Notes under the pieces: model-generated | Seen by the model: only the letters and a program-made list of their open reading frames with translations | Database searches by the model: none | Told to the model about the DNA's origin: nothing | Origin: Desulfomonile tiedjei | GTDB taxonomy: Bacteria > Desulfobacterota > Desulfomonilia > Desulfomonilales > Desulfomonilaceae | DNA length: 35,358 nucleotides | Assembly: GCA_016218715.1 (NCBI GenBank) | Contig: JACRDG010000027.1 | Span: 1 to 35,358, forward strand | Direction: 5' to 3' | In this document: piece by piece, positions 7,332-14,943 of the stretch | How the letters are laid out: every line of letters starts with the position of its first letter | How positions within the stretch are numbered: position 1 is the stretch's first letter | Made by a program: the position numbers and the translations under genes

Positions 7332-9251
7332 TTACGGTCGCGCTTCCAAAGCAGCCGCACGAGCGAGGAGGGATTCCTCGGCCCGTTGGGTTGAGCCGAG
7401 CTTCATTCCGGGAGCATTCACAGCGCTCTGCAATTCGCTCTTGGTTTGCAGGACTGCTGCGGAGAGCGCATCCATCGCTTCGGGGCCGTACTTCTTGGCC
7501 CATTCGGTTCTGAGAACCGCCACAGCCTTGATCGCCAGGGTCTCCACGTCGGAACCGAAGAACCAGCCTTTTTGCAAAGCCTTGTACACGCCGCTGGGGA
7601 TCGTGGCCAGGGTATAGATCTTGTTCCCGTGTTGATCGACCTTGCTGAGCAGGGAACGGTCATCAAATGGTACCAGGCGCAACTTGCCGGATCTTTCCGC
7701 GTCCGCCTCGGCCTTCTTCAGGAACTCGCTGTTGAGCCCGCCCACGAACATCATGACCGCCTTGGGGTTGGTTTCCACCTCGGTCAAGGCAGAGGAGTAG
7801 TCTCCGTTCCTTGTGGGGATCTTCTGGTAGCGCCGATTCGCATCGCAGAGGCCTTGCCAGGTAAGCGAGGTCCCGGACCCTTTGGGCCCGATGTAGATGA
7901 CATGCCGCCGCGGGTCCAGATCTTTCAGGGTCTCGATGCCACTGTCCCGATTGGCGATCAACTGGACGAACTCGGGGTACAGGGTCGTTTGTTCCGAGAG
8001 AAGCTTCTTGCCGGCCGAATCCTTCCCCATCATCGCCAACACGTCGGACTGGACCACGGCTATATCCGCCTTGTCCCCTACGAGGAGTTTTATGTTCTCA
8101 AGAGATCCCTCGCTCGGAACCAGTTGCACCGTGATGCTCTCGGCGGTCTTCCGGAGGAGTTCGCCGACCTTCTCGTACCAGCCGCCTTTCGAGCCGGTGG
8201 CGACCCTGACCACGGGCTTTTCGGGTTGTTTGCTCGCGAGCGCAGCCGCTGACAACACCGCTTCCGGAGGCACTCCCGGCGGCAAGTAACTCGGGTCTTT
8301 GGGTGTGCCCTGCATGGACTTGATCTGTTTGTCCATCTCCGCCAGTTTCGTCTTCAGATCGGTATCGTTTTTGGCGAGTTCTTCGACTTCCTTGCGCCAC
8401 TTCTGGAATCCCGGATCGTCTTGATGGTTGTAGGCCGTCGCTGCAACATTCTTGTCCCGCATGTGGTCGAGCATCCAAAAGAGAAACATGGTGTTGAACA
8501 GACCGAAGCTGGAAGGGCCGCCGAATGCGAATGCGGGAGGTTGATAGGCCTGATTTCGAAAGAAGCCGTCCCGGCTCCCGGCGTAGGTCTTGTAATCAAA
8601 GCCGGAGTAAACCTTTGTATTTTGATACAGCGGATTCGATTCATAGGCGGACCGATCGAACTTCTCTTCCGGTTTGCGGAACTTCCCTTGATCGGCCTTG
8701 TACGCTTCGAGTGATTCCTGGGCCCGCTTCTTCTTCTCCTGGTTCAGGGTCGTCTTGTCGAACTTGCTCCCGCCGGCAAAGGTCTCCTTGGCTGCCGCCG
8801 GGCCTGTCGGCTTCGCGTAACCGCCCGAAGCCTTCGGTTCTCCGACCCGAGTGGTGCTCCCGGTAGAGGGACCCTGCAGCGAGGGCTTGGAGTACCCGCC
8901 GGAACTATTCGTGCCGGACGGCTTGGTAGCACTTCCCGGGGACGGCTGCTGCGGTGTGGGCTTCGAATACCCCGAGGAAGATGACGGCGTCTGCAGCGAC
9001 GGCTTCGAGTAACCCTGCGCCGGTGCGTCACCCTTGCCAAAGTACCCACCGCCGCTCCGGTTCCAGGTGTTGTGGGTGGTCGCGGACCACGGAGCGCTCC
9101 GGGTGAAACCCATGCTGCGAGAGGAAGAAAAGCTTCCCCGAGATCCAAAGGATCGTCCCTGAGCGCTCAGCTCTCCAGCAAGTATTGCCAGGCCGCCGAA
9201 GACGAGGAGCGCCGTCAACGTTATTGCGAGTATTGGTTTAGAAAACTTCAT
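7332..9251 (-). CDS. exported TAXI-type solute-binding protein with a repeat-rich N-terminal extension
   Basis: A 639-residue protein in three parts. Residues 1-31 are a signal peptide (MKFSKPILAITLTALLVFGG, then a likely cut near LSAQG). Residues 32-160 are Ser/Gly/Pro-rich with four repeats of the form GY(S/A)KP near 80, 94, 119 and 144. Residues 235-345 hold an aromatic patch (FAFGGPSSFGLFNTMFLFWM) and a charged coiled segment. From about 346 to 625 a periplasmic-binding fold of the TAXI family follows (VVRVATGSKGGWYEKVGELL, ADIAVVQSDVLAMM, GPKGSGTSLTWQ). TAXI proteins normally feed TRAP membrane subunits, but no TRAP permease gene is present here. ATG 9251 has AAGGAGA just upstream, whereas an in-frame ATG 141 bases earlier would bury the signal peptide. 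It is the first gene of the PspA-like operon. Confidence 0.8.
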   Translation of the reverse strand: MKFSKPILAITLTALLVFGGLAILAGELSAQGRSFGSRGSFSSSRSMGFTRSAPWSATTHNTWNRSGGGYFGKGDAPAQGYSKPSLQTPSSSSGYSKPTPQQPSPGSATKPSGTNSSGGYSKPSLQGPSTGSTTRVGEPKASGGYAKPTGPAAAKETFAGGSKFDKTTLNQEKKKRAQESLEAYKADQGKFRKPEEKFDRSAYESNPLYQNTKVYSGFDYKTYAGSRDGFFRNQAYQPPAFAFGGPSSFGLFNTMFLFWMLDHMRDKNVAATAYNHQDDPGFQKWRKEVEELAKNDTDLKTKLAEMDKQIKSMQGTPKDPSYLPPGVPPEAVLSAAALASKQPEKPVVRVATGSKGGWYEKVGELLRKTAESITVQLVPSEGSLENIKLLVGDKADIAVVQSDVLAMMGKDSAGKKLLSEQTTLYPEFVQLIANRDSGIETLKDLDPRRHVIYIGPKGSGTSLTWQGLCDANRRYQKIPTRNGDYSSALTEVETNPKAVMMFVGGLNSEFLKKAEADAERSGKLRLVPFDDRSLLSKVDQHGNKIYTLATIPSGVYKALQKGWFFGSDVETLAIKAVAVLRTEWAKKYGPEAMDALSAAVLQTKSELQSAVNAPGMKLGSTQRAEESLLARAAALEARP

Positions 9252-9682
9252 TCTCCTTGCCTCTCCCGGTAGTCCGGAGATCCCGCCGGACTCTTGCTCG
9301 CGCCGACTCCAATGCCGCTCCACGAATTTCGCGGCACTCCACAGGTTGAAAGCCAATGAGTCTTTTACTATCGCATCGCGCTCCGCCATCATCGCACGCC
9401 TTTGTCGAGCGGGGCTACGCGTGGTTGTGAGACTCTTTCGCCAATCCCCAACCCCCTACTCTGACCACCGAATATATCCCAGGTTCCTCAAAAAAGCGAG
9501 CGAGGAAGGAGTCCATCGGAAAGCCCTCAGCTACCCGCGGGCTGGAGAGATTCCCCCCCGCCTGACCCAATGGTTACCTTTTGACTTAACCCCCTGTTTT
9601 GTGTAGAGTGCCGTATTACTCTGGGGCTTGCCCCACGTCTGGTGGATGTCGGTTCGAGCACGGCCGTCTGGCGGGAAGGCAA
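9252..9682. other. divergent intergenic region between the TAXI-like operon and the sigma-54 activator
   Basis: These 431 bases must hold the promoters of both outward-facing transcripts. On the plus side a sigma-70-like pair is visible (9581-9609). On the minus side I find no convincing -35/-10 or -24/-12 pair. No credible gene is present; the short open frames in it have no SD and unlikely composition. Confidence 0.5.
9581..9609 (+). promoter_or_regulatory. sigma-70-type promoter candidate for the sigma-54 activator gene
   Basis: TTGACT (9581-9586) is followed after 17 bases by TAGAGT (9604-9609). The -35 matches five of six and the -10 four of six consensus positions. Start of transcription would be near 9616, giving a leader of about 67 nt before the ATG at 9683. 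Confidence 0.5.
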
Positions 9683-11620
9683 ATGAACGATCAGGACAAG
9701 ACCAGAGAAGAACTTATCCGTGAACTCCTGATCCTACGCCGCAGAGTCGCCCACCTGGAGGAAGCGGACCAAGCCCGCAGGGTGGCTGAAGAAGCTCTCA
9801 AGCAGAGCGAAGAACGATACCGCAGCATCTTCCAGATGGTTCCCGTCTCGATCTGGGAAGAGGACTACACCCGCCTCAGTGAAGCTATAGCCACTCTGAA
9901 AGCCCAGGGGGTCACCGATTTCCGCGGCTGGCTGGACGACCACCCGGACTTCATCCATCAGGCCGCGCTCATGATCAAAGTGGCTGACGTCAACGATGAA
10001 ACCTTAAAAATGTATCGTGCCGAAAGCAAAGAGGAACTGCTCGGCTCACCCTCCAGAGTCCTCCTGCCCCAATCGTGGGATGCCTTCCGGGAAGAACTCA
10101 TTGCCATAGCAGAAGGGAAAAACACCTTCGAAACAGAAGGGCTGACGCATACCCTTCGCGGAGAACGCCGCAACGTCTTGGTCCGCATCGCGATTCCGTC
10201 CAGCCTCTCCGATTTCAGGCATATGCTCTTGTCGGTTATGGATATTTCCGATTCGAAGCAGGCAGAACAAGCTCTGCGGAGAAGCGAAGAACGCTTTCGT
10301 GCGATTTTTGAAGGCGCGCGGGACTGCATTTTCATCAAAGACCGCGATCTCCGATACAGTCACGTCAACCCCGCCATGGAAAAGCTGCTCATGCGGCCGG
10401 CGTCGCTACTTATCGGGCTCAGGAGCGAAGACATCTACGGCGAAGAGGCCGGAAAACACATCCGGGAGGTGGATCTGCGGGCGTTGTCCGGGGAGTCCAT
10501 CGAAGAAGAACATTCCCGGCCGATCAACGGATTTCACTTCACCTTCCTCGACATCAGGGAGCCGCTGCGGAACGCGGAGGGAGAGATCATCGGTATCTGC
10601 GGGATTTCCCGCAACGTTACGGAACGGAAGCTGGCCACTCATACCTTTGACCCTTCCACGGCGGATTATCCATCTTCAGCGATGCGTTCGACTTTGGCCA
10701 AGGCCCGCTACGCGGCAGCGACCGACAGCGTGGTGCTTCTGTTGGGGGAGAGTGGGAGTGGAAAGGACTTTCTAGCTCGGTACATTCACGCCCATTCCCG
10801 CCGAGACAAGGGACCGTTTTTTGCCATCAACTGTGCGGCACTGTCCCACGAACTGGCCGAATCGGAGCTCTTCGGGCACGAACCGGGGGCGTTCACCGGC
10901 GCACGGGGACGAAAGAGAGGGCTGCTGGAACTGGCCGAAGGAGGAACGCTGCTCCTGAACGAGATTGGCGAGCTTTCTCTCACCTTGCAATCCAAGCTTC
11001 TGACGTTCCTGGACACGAGGTCATTCACGCGTGTGGGCGGTGAAAAGACCATTTCGGTCAACGCACGGCTGATCGCGGCCACCCACCGGGATCTCCGGGA
11101 AGAGATCGCCCATGGGCGCTTTCTGAGCGCGTTGTTCTATCGCCTGGACGTGTTTTCGATCCGCGTACCGGCGTTACGAGAGAGACGGGAGGATATTCCT
11201 CTCCTCGTGGAAGAATTGACGGCAAAACTCATGGTCGACCTGCACCTGACGGACGCCCCTCCTCTCGACGCGAACACGGTCAAGGACATGACCAAACACG
11301 ACTGGCCGGGAAACGTGCGTGAACTAAGGAACGTCATCGAACGAGCACTGATCCTGCCCGACCGCGGGAGCCTCGAATTTCCGTTCTCGGGGAGAGAGGC
11401 AACGCCGGACGAGTGGTCGTATAAATTGCGGTTTCCTTCTCAGATGAGCCTCCACGAACTCAGACATCAAATCACCCAGGCCCTCTGCATGGAGGCATTG
11501 CGGCGAGCCGACGGAAACAAGAAAGCTGCGGCGGAGCTTCTGGGCATATCACGGTACTCCCTCTATCGGTACATGACGTACTATGACATCGAAGAGGGCG
11601 AAAAAGTGACAGCGGAGTGA
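9683..11620 (+). CDS. PAS-domain sigma-54-dependent transcriptional activator
   Basis: A 645-residue enhancer-binding protein. Order: a short coiled coil (residues 5-40), two PAS sensor domains (about 44-190 and 202-315), an AAA+ domain (about 325-560) and a Fis-type helix-turn-helix (about 595-640, GNKKAAAELLGISRYSLYRYM). Walker A is GESGSGKD (355-362). GAFTGA (402-407), the loop that contacts sigma-54, is intact. The Walker B segment reads LLLNEIGE with Asn426 where Asp is usual. There is no receiver or kinase domain, so the signal is probably a small molecule or redox state sensed by PAS. I chose ATG 9683, preceded by GGGAAGG; a TTG-type start further up adds 28 residues unlike the family. 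The -24/-12 promoter about 200 bases downstream, before the acetate symporter pair, is its likely target. Confidence 0.9.
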   Translation: MNDQDKTREELIRELLILRRRVAHLEEADQARRVAEEALKQSEERYRSIFQMVPVSIWEEDYTRLSEAIATLKAQGVTDFRGWLDDHPDFIHQAALMIKVADVNDETLKMYRAESKEELLGSPSRVLLPQSWDAFREELIAIAEGKNTFETEGLTHTLRGERRNVLVRIAIPSSLSDFRHMLLSVMDISDSKQAEQALRRSEERFRAIFEGARDCIFIKDRDLRYSHVNPAMEKLLMRPASLLIGLRSEDIYGEEAGKHIREVDLRALSGESIEEEHSRPINGFHFTFLDIREPLRNAEGEIIGICGISRNVTERKLATHTFDPSTADYPSSAMRSTLAKARYAAATDSVVLLLGESGSGKDFLARYIHAHSRRDKGPFFAINCAALSHELAESELFGHEPGAFTGARGRKRGLLELAEGGTLLLNEIGELSLTLQSKLLTFLDTRSFTRVGGEKTISVNARLIAATHRDLREEIAHGRFLSALFYRLDVFSIRVPALRERREDIPLLVEELTAKLMVDLHLTDAPPLDANTVKDMTKHDWPGNVRELRNVIERALILPDRGSLEFPFSGREATPDEWSYKLRFPSQMSLHELRHQITQALCMEALRRADGNKKAAAELLGISRYSLYRYMTYYDIEEGEKVTAE

Positions 11621-11693
11621 ACCCCGTGCGGAATTGTGACAGCACCCGTAGTCCTAACCAGGCGAAATGATTAGAGGCCGCGCGACCGTGTAC

Positions 11694-11724
11694 AATTTTG
11701 GCTCGCCCGCTGAAATTTTGGCTC
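11694..11724. promoter_or_regulatory. tandem direct repeats, candidate activator-binding sites
   Basis: AATTTTGGCTC occurs at 11694-11704 and again at 11714-11724, a period of 20 bases (two helical turns), so both face the same side of DNA. They lie about 90-120 bases upstream of the -24 element at 11816, the usual distance for enhancer sites of sigma-54 activators. They are not palindromic, which is unusual for Fis-type domains. An alternative is a relic of an insertion-sequence end with internal repeats. Confidence 0.4.
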
Positions 11725-11814
11725 CCCGTTCGTGGCCACGCTCGAACTTGCTGGATATCAATAACCTGCCGGTATCTCAATCTTATTCTGCCATTTTCCC
11801 CATATAACCGAACT

Positions 11815-11830
11815 TGGCCCGAAAAATGCT
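11815..11830 (+). promoter_or_regulatory. sigma-54 (-24/-12) promoter before the acetate symporter genes
   Basis: TGGCCCGAAAAATGCT fits the consensus TGGCACG-N4-TTGCW with the exact spacing of the essential GG (11816-11817) and GC (11828-11829) and two mismatches outside them. It lies between a sigma-54 activator gene and the DUF485-actP pair. Transcription should start near 11841. Confidence 0.65.
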
Positions 11831-11840
11831 TGATGTTGCT

Positions 11841-12394
11841 CAGGGCATTTCAGCACATAGACGCGCTTCCGCGTCGTCGATTAGAGCAAACTGACCTCAA
11901 TATCAGCAAAGGATTCCTCGGAGAGGAGGTGAGACGGACCAAACGTGCTGGCCCGGTTGTGGGGCTCGTCTCAGCGTCGATGACTGAGCCGTGCAACGGA
12001 CGCGATGACCGAAACGGAGAGGGTACGGTTGGCCTTCGACGTTTCCGGGGCATCCGTGAACCAGAGGGAAGTCATAACCGATCAGGCCTGCGTCGGGGGA
12101 TGAACGCCGCTCACACAGATCGAACGGCACGAAGGTATCCTGACGGGAAATGGCTCATTGTCGATGAAATTGCGGCAATTCTCAGGAGCCTCGTCCTGGG
12201 AGTGATGACCTCGAGGTTAACTCCTGCTCCTTGCTTCGCGTTCTTCACGCGCGGACCTGAATGGGGCACGCTCCGCAGAAGATCCATGCCGCAGACACGT
12301 AAGCTGCGTAACTTTCGAACAATGGCAGAGTGCACGGCACTGAATGCAGTGTCGAAAGTCTCGAACGCAACTCAAGCGACAAGGAGGGACTGCT
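11841..12394 (+). other. long leader/intergenic region before DUF485-actP
   Basis: If the -24/-12 promoter is used, about 554 nt of untranslated leader precede the first gene. Visible structure: a perfect hairpin GACGCG-CTTC-CGCGTC (11860-11875) close to the start, a palindrome AATTGC-G-GCAATT (12168-12180) and ACCTCGAGGT (12208-12217). No open frame here has both an SD and plausible composition. A second promoter nearer to the genes is possible but none stands out. Confidence 0.4.
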
Positions 12395-12709
12395 GTGACA
12401 GAAACGCAGGCAAAATGGGCAGAGATAGCCAAGAACCCGAAATTCATCGAGCTACATCGCAGGAAGACCTATTTCCTTTTCGGTTGGTGGATTTTTTCGA
12501 CCGTCTACTATTTCCTCCTCCCCATCGGCGCGGGCTCTGCGCCCGGCTTTTTCAGCGTGAAGGTGATAGGGAACATCAACATCGGTTACCTGTTCGCACT
12601 ATCACAGTTCTTTGTCTCGTGGGGCATTGCGCTCTACTACGCGGGTTGGGCCAACAGGGTTTCCGACCGTTTAACCGACGAGCTGTGCCGCGAGCTCAAA
12701 CTGAAATGA
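12395..12709 (+). CDS. DUF485 family membrane protein (YjcH-like), partner of the acetate symporter
   Basis: A 104-residue protein with two hydrophobic segments (about FLFGWWIFSTVYYFLLPIG and IGYLFALSQFFVSWGIALYYAGW), a short polar N-terminus and a charged C-terminus (RVSDRLTDELCREL). This is the DUF485 pattern; in E. coli the member YjcH is encoded between acs and actP. The start is GTG at 12395 with AAGGAGG seven bases upstream, which shortens the open frame by 17 residues. Its TGA lies inside the SD region of the symporter gene, and the 14-base gap points to translational coupling. The role of DUF485 proteins is probably as a small companion of SSS transporters, but this is not proven. Confidence 0.85.
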   Translation: MTETQAKWAEIAKNPKFIELHRRKTYFLFGWWIFSTVYYFLLPIGAGSAPGFFSVKVIGNINIGYLFALSQFFVSWGIALYYAGWANRVSDRLTDELCRELKLK

Positions 12710-12723
12710 GGAGGATGGAACGG

Positions 12724-14667
12724 ATGCGTAAACTTCTAGTCGCCTTCACTCTGGTAGCCGCTCTGGGCTTCATGATGAGCGCAGCGGTTCCCGCACCGAG
12801 TTACGCGGGCCCGGAAACATCGATAACCGCGACGGTAGTCGCTCAAGCGCCGGCCGCGCCTGAAAAAGCGGCGCAGGCGAAAAAGATCACAAAGGTCGAG
12901 GCCAATAAGACCATCACCATAACGATGTTCATTATCATCGTTTTGATAACCATGTACATCGTGTACTGGGCCGCGAAACGTACCAAAACCACGGCCGACT
13001 TTTACGCTGCACGCGGTGCCATCACCGGGACCCAGAACGGATGGGCCATCGCGGGGGATTACATGTCCGCGGCCTCGTTCCTGGGGATCGCGGGGCTGAT
13101 CTGCCTCTACGGGTACGACGGCTTCATGTATTCGGTGGGATGGTTGGTCGCGTACGTGACCGTGCTGCTCATCGTCGCCGAACCGTGCCGGAACGCCGGA
13201 AAGTACACCATGGGTGACATCCTTGCCTTCCGGTCGTCCCCAAGGCCTGTCCGCGCGGCGGCCGCATTCTCTACCGTGCTCGTCTCGATCTTCTACCTTA
13301 CGGCACAGATGGTCGGAGCCGGTAAGCTCATGGAACTGCTTCTCGGCATCCCCTTCCGGTTCGCGATCTCGGGGGTCGGCTGCCTCATGATCGTTTACGT
13401 GGCCTTGGGCGGCATGATCGCCACCACTTGGGTCCAGATCGTCAAGGCCGGCCTTCTGATGTCAGGGGCCACCGTCCTGTGCGTGCTGGTATCCGCAAAG
13501 GCTGGATTCAATCCGGTTACGTTCTTTCATGACATTGCTACCAGCCAGCAAATCCAGGACTGGGTCCGGATTGGCCTTCTGAAGGACGCGGTGCCTCAAG
13601 CGGGCTTTGATTACGGACAGCGGTTCTTGGAACCCGGGCTCCTCTTGAAGGACGTCTGGGACCAGATATCCCTCGGCATGGCGCTTGTCCTTGGCACTGC
13701 CGGTATGCCGCACATTCTTATGCGCTTCTTCACGGTCCCCACTGCGCAGGAGGCACGTAAGTCCGTTATCATAGCCATGTTCATTATCGGAACCTTCTAC
13801 ATCCTGACGACTCTCCTGGGGTTCGGCTCCGCCATCCATGTCACCCCGCAGCTCTCCTTTGCCGTGGACAAGGGCGGCAACATGTCCAATATGCTCCTGG
13901 CACAGATGCTCGGGAACGAGATCTATCCTCTGGCTGGCGACGTCCTCCTGGCATTCCTGTGTGCAGTCGCCTTTGCCACGATTCTCGCAGTTGTGTCGGG
14001 CCTCGTGCTCGCATCTGCTGCGGCCATCTCGCACGACATATACGTGAGTGTGATCAAAGGTGGAAAGGCCGAACAGCGGGAGCAGGTTAGGGCAGCGAGA
14101 ATCGCCTCGATCTGCGTCGGTGCATGCGCGGTGGTCATCGGAATCCTGGCAGAAGGGCAGAACGTGGCTCACCTGGTAGCCCTGGCCTTTGCCGTGGCAT
14201 CCGCCGGCAACCTCCCCACGGTCGTGCTCTCGCTCTTCTGGCGTAAAATGAGCACTGCCGGGATCGTCGCCGGACTTGTGATAGGAGTGGTGGCATCGAT
14301 AGGTCTCGTGCTGGTGTCTCCGAACATGCAGTATCCGAAGGCGATCGCCGCGGGCGATCAGAAGATATACACCGGATTGGAAAAGAAGCAGGCCGGTGGC
14401 GCAACGCTTACTGAGGTCGAAACGAAGGAACTGGCCCGGGCCAAGGCCTCTTACGAAAAGAACAAGAACGGCACGTCGTTCATCTTCGGTCTGGACAAGC
14501 CGCTTTACGGCTTGAAGAACCCGGGTATCGTCTCCATTCCGATGGGCTTTTTGGCAGCGATCATCTTCTCGTTGCTCTTCCCGAGCAAGAAAGAAGAGGA
14601 TGCGTTCGACGAACTCTATGTACGCCAAAATACTGGCGTAGGTGTTGCCGAGGCTATCGGACACTAA
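12724..14667 (+). CDS. actP: sodium:solute symporter, ActP-type acetate permease
   Basis: A 647-residue transporter of the sodium/solute symporter family. Like E. coli ActP it starts with a signal-peptide-like segment (MRKLLVAFTLVAALGFMMSA, then a polar loop), followed by about thirteen membrane helices. Recognisable blocks are GAITGTQNGWAIAGDYMSAA, SFLGIAGLICLYGYDGF, TMGDILAFR, LGTAGMPHILMRFFTVP and ASAAAISHDIY. It differs from E. coli ActP (about 550 residues) by an extra hydrophilic loop of some 50 residues before the last helix (YTGLEKKQAGGATLTEVETK region). I chose ATG 12724 because GAGGAGG lies nine bases upstream. The open frame extends far upstream over the DUF485 gene but that part is not coding. 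Adjacent DUF485 and sigma-54 control both support uptake of acetate or a similar short acid. Confidence 0.88.
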   Translation: MRKLLVAFTLVAALGFMMSAAVPAPSYAGPETSITATVVAQAPAAPEKAAQAKKITKVEANKTITITMFIIIVLITMYIVYWAAKRTKTTADFYAARGAITGTQNGWAIAGDYMSAASFLGIAGLICLYGYDGFMYSVGWLVAYVTVLLIVAEPCRNAGKYTMGDILAFRSSPRPVRAAAAFSTVLVSIFYLTAQMVGAGKLMELLLGIPFRFAISGVGCLMIVYVALGGMIATTWVQIVKAGLLMSGATVLCVLVSAKAGFNPVTFFHDIATSQQIQDWVRIGLLKDAVPQAGFDYGQRFLEPGLLLKDVWDQISLGMALVLGTAGMPHILMRFFTVPTAQEARKSVIIAMFIIGTFYILTTLLGFGSAIHVTPQLSFAVDKGGNMSNMLLAQMLGNEIYPLAGDVLLAFLCAVAFATILAVVSGLVLASAAAISHDIYVSVIKGGKAEQREQVRAARIASICVGACAVVIGILAEGQNVAHLVALAFAVASAGNLPTVVLSLFWRKMSTAGIVAGLVIGVVASIGLVLVSPNMQYPKAIAAGDQKIYTGLEKKQAGGATLTEVETKELARAKASYEKNKNGTSFIFGLDKPLYGLKNPGIVSIPMGFLAAIIFSLLFPSKKEEDAFDELYVRQNTGVGVAEAIGH

Positions 14668-14674
14668 CAACCGC

Positions 14675-14700
14675 GCGGGGGAACGCCTGTGTTCCCCCGC
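14675..14700 (+). terminator. strong GC hairpin after actP
   Basis: GCGGGGGAAC and GTTCCCCCGC form a perfect 10 bp stem around a 6 nt loop, eight bases after the actP stop. No T-run follows, so it may act with Rho or stabilise the 3' end rather than be a classic intrinsic terminator. Confidence 0.6.
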
Positions 14701-14943
14701 AACCACCCTGCCTGCCGTAGCCTGCCCCAACGGCTCTGACCGGATCTTGACCTCTACGAGATTGTCCCGCTCCCGTCATCGCGATTCTCCTGTATCGCTC
14801 CGATCTGATCAACGATTGTCCCCACACCGGTTCGTGATGGTCATCGGGGCTTGTTTGCGCCCACGTGAAGTGGTACATAGGCAATGCCAAGCCCCACGTT
14901 CCCGAAGGAGCCGTCATTGCAGCCAAGCCCCAGACCGGAAGCC

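Noticed and set aside
9346-9606. An 86-codon open frame between the TAXI-like gene and the activator
   Set aside because: No SD, unlikely composition, and it overlaps the promoter of the activator gene.
12334-12352. GGCACTGAATGC as a second sigma-54 promoter
   Set aside because: The spacing between GG and GC is two bases too short for a functional -24/-12 element.
11698-12723. Very long N-terminal extension of the ActP frame
   Set aside because: It spans the DUF485 gene and the leader; the SD and signal-peptide-like start at 12724 decide the true start.
13462-14730. A 422-codon open frame on the minus strand
   Set aside because: It lies wholly opposite actP, is rich in His, Arg and Glu as expected for the complement of a membrane protein gene, and has no recognisable domain.
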